64,000 nt of DNA from Pelecanus crispus (lineage: Eukaryota; Chordata; Aves; Pelecaniformes; Pelecanidae), in assembly GCF_030463565.1 (NCBI RefSeq), contig NC_134648.1, positions 46,686,346 to 46,750,345 on the forward strand, read 5' to 3'. Numbering within the stretch: the stretch's first letter is position 1; the number at the start of each line of letters is the position of its first letter. Both the position numbers and the translations under genes were made by a program. Positions 62,666 through 64,000 of the stretch are shown one piece after another. The notes under the pieces were generated by a model. It searched no databases. It was not told the origin of the DNA and saw only the letters and a program-made list of their open reading frames with translations.

Positions 62666-64000
62666 CTTTAATCAAGTAACCTAGCAATTTTCACCTTCAA
62701 GAACTCAACCTGTAAACTTCATAAATTTCTTGCCATTTTCTCGGTTGTGAGAACACTCTTTTCTGCTTCCACCACTGGAGATTTCCCTACGATTATTAGG
62801 CCCTGTGTGTATCATTAACGCTGGCCATTTAAATAGCTAGTCCCTTTCTAATGCAATTTCTTCTCACAGATCCTGTGGATGAAATTCTCAGTTACTGAAG
62901 GAATGAGTTGCATGGAAGTCTGTAGTGGGAGGGGTTATCTCTTGTTCTGAATTGCTTGATTTCTACCACCATTACACAAGAATGTACCTGGTTCCTTTTA
63001 TGAAGACTTTGGTTTTATGCCAGTTGATGCCAGCTCATGAGCTGACCCCACATTGACAGAACAATCTCTGCACAGACTGGCACAGTGCAATGTCAAGATT
63101 CCCAGACGGGCATGAATCCATTTCAGCTTCTGTACTGGGAAGTCATGGAAATATGGCATGCAATAAATACTCAGAACAGACGCTGGGTTCTGAATCACTT
63201 CTTATGATTGTAGGAATGCAAAAAGGAAACAAGGCACAGATACAGATCAAAGACGCGCTGTACAGGTAGAGATAAACAACACTCTCGGTGCTCAAGGCAA
63301 CAAGGACTGCACTATACCTTTAAAATGAATCAGAGTGTTTTGTTGTAATTTAGATGTGAACTTTCAGAAAATAAATTAATATTCTCCACTTCTACAAGGT
63401 TAATTTTTTCATGGCCTCTTGATCACACAGATAACTAATCAACACCCAGCTTTAGCTTTTGAAAGCATTTATTTGCCCTCTGGTTTCCTTCAATGCTATT
63501 ACAGTGTGTAGCTTAAATCTTCTTTAATCTACTTCAATTCTGGAGACTGATTGATAAACTTTAATTATAAAAGTGCTGAGTAGGCATTGTGAAAGAAGAG
63601 GATGAAAAGGAGGTAATGGCTGGGGAAGGGAGGGTAATGTAAGGATCTTTCTCGTCTGCTATGTGTGTCACTATATATGAGTATGTCTTTGTGTTCCCTA
63701 TTACACCGAGTCTAGCAAGCAATCTCACATAACTAACCCCTGACTTCTGCTGCCACACAGTTGAAGCTCCCTCTCATCCATTTGCAGCACTGTCTCAGTC
63801 TCTTCTCACCCCTGTGACCAAATGTGCCAGACCTCATCCATCAAGGGTTCATCATCTGGCTGTATCTTGCACTCAGAAAAGCCCTGTCATGAGCATGCTC
63901 ACCTACTGCATCCCTGAGCTGGGGTTTTTCTCACATAGCTTGATACGGTGGCTGCATCCTTGAGCTCACAAGCCAGCACAGTGTTGCTTTATGCATCAAA
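62666..64000. other. Intergenic DNA to the window edge, no gene recognised
   Basis: Only short frames without domains. This may include the outer part of the LTR-like segment or its target site, which I cannot delimit. Confidence 0.5.

Noticed and set aside
1-64000. CRISPR array, prophage, operon or prokaryotic defence system
   Set aside because: The sequence is vertebrate nuclear DNA. No regularly spaced identical repeats with unique spacers and no clustered prokaryotic-type coding regions were seen.

Overview
The window looks like bird nuclear DNA. The evidence is abundant CR1 LINEs carrying the CATAGAAT/ATTCTATG 3' tail, an avian-style ERV LTR, very GC-rich single-exon genes in AT-rich intergenic DNA, and proteins closest in recalled sequence to vertebrate SSTR1 and CLEC14A. 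The CR1 type and the LTR make a non-galliform bird more likely than chicken, but that is inference. No prokaryotic-style gene layout, CRISPR array or operon is present.

Layout. 1-16.2 kb is upstream, mostly non-coding DNA. It holds two short CR1 tails (3.8-4.1 kb), a 2-kb decayed CR1 with reverse-transcriptase sequence (9.3-11.3 kb, minus), a degenerate ~168-bp tandem array with telomere-like CTAACCC words (11.93-12.59 kb), and a C-poor G/T-rich cryptically repetitive tract (14.5-16.2 kb). 16.3-18.95 kb holds SSTR1 (plus): a CpG island with G-runs, a candidate 3' splice site, a small upstream ORF, one uninterrupted 395-residue coding region, and tandem poly(A) signals. 19-32 kb is AT-rich spacer with an ancient CR1/L3-like relic at 27.2-27.8 kb. 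32.15-34.5 kb holds CLEC14A (minus), one 407-residue coding exon inside an extremely GC-rich island. 34.6-64 kb is mainly gene-poor DNA with more CR1 pieces (36.0, 41.1-42.0 and 53.4 kb), a (TAGAA)20 microsatellite, a tRNA-like relic (45.6 kb), a minus-strand ERV-type LTR (58.9-59.5 kb) and a second LTR-like segment with an adjoining cryptic repeat (61.4-62.7 kb).

The two genes face each other (SSTR1 plus, CLEC14A minus). This is the SSTR1-CLEC14A neighbourhood known from human 14q21, with a spacer of about 14 kb between the inferred 3' ends. SSTR1 is a Gi-coupled neuropeptide receptor and CLEC14A an endothelial C-type-lectin/EGF membrane protein. There is no reason to think they act in one pathway; they are conserved neighbours.

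I did not find a convincing new multi-gene system. The best leads are regulatory or structural: the SSTR1 upstream splice acceptor and uORF, the skewed tract before it, the telomere-word tandem array, the short CLEC14A tail, and several inverted-repeat or enhancer-like islands in the flanking deserts.
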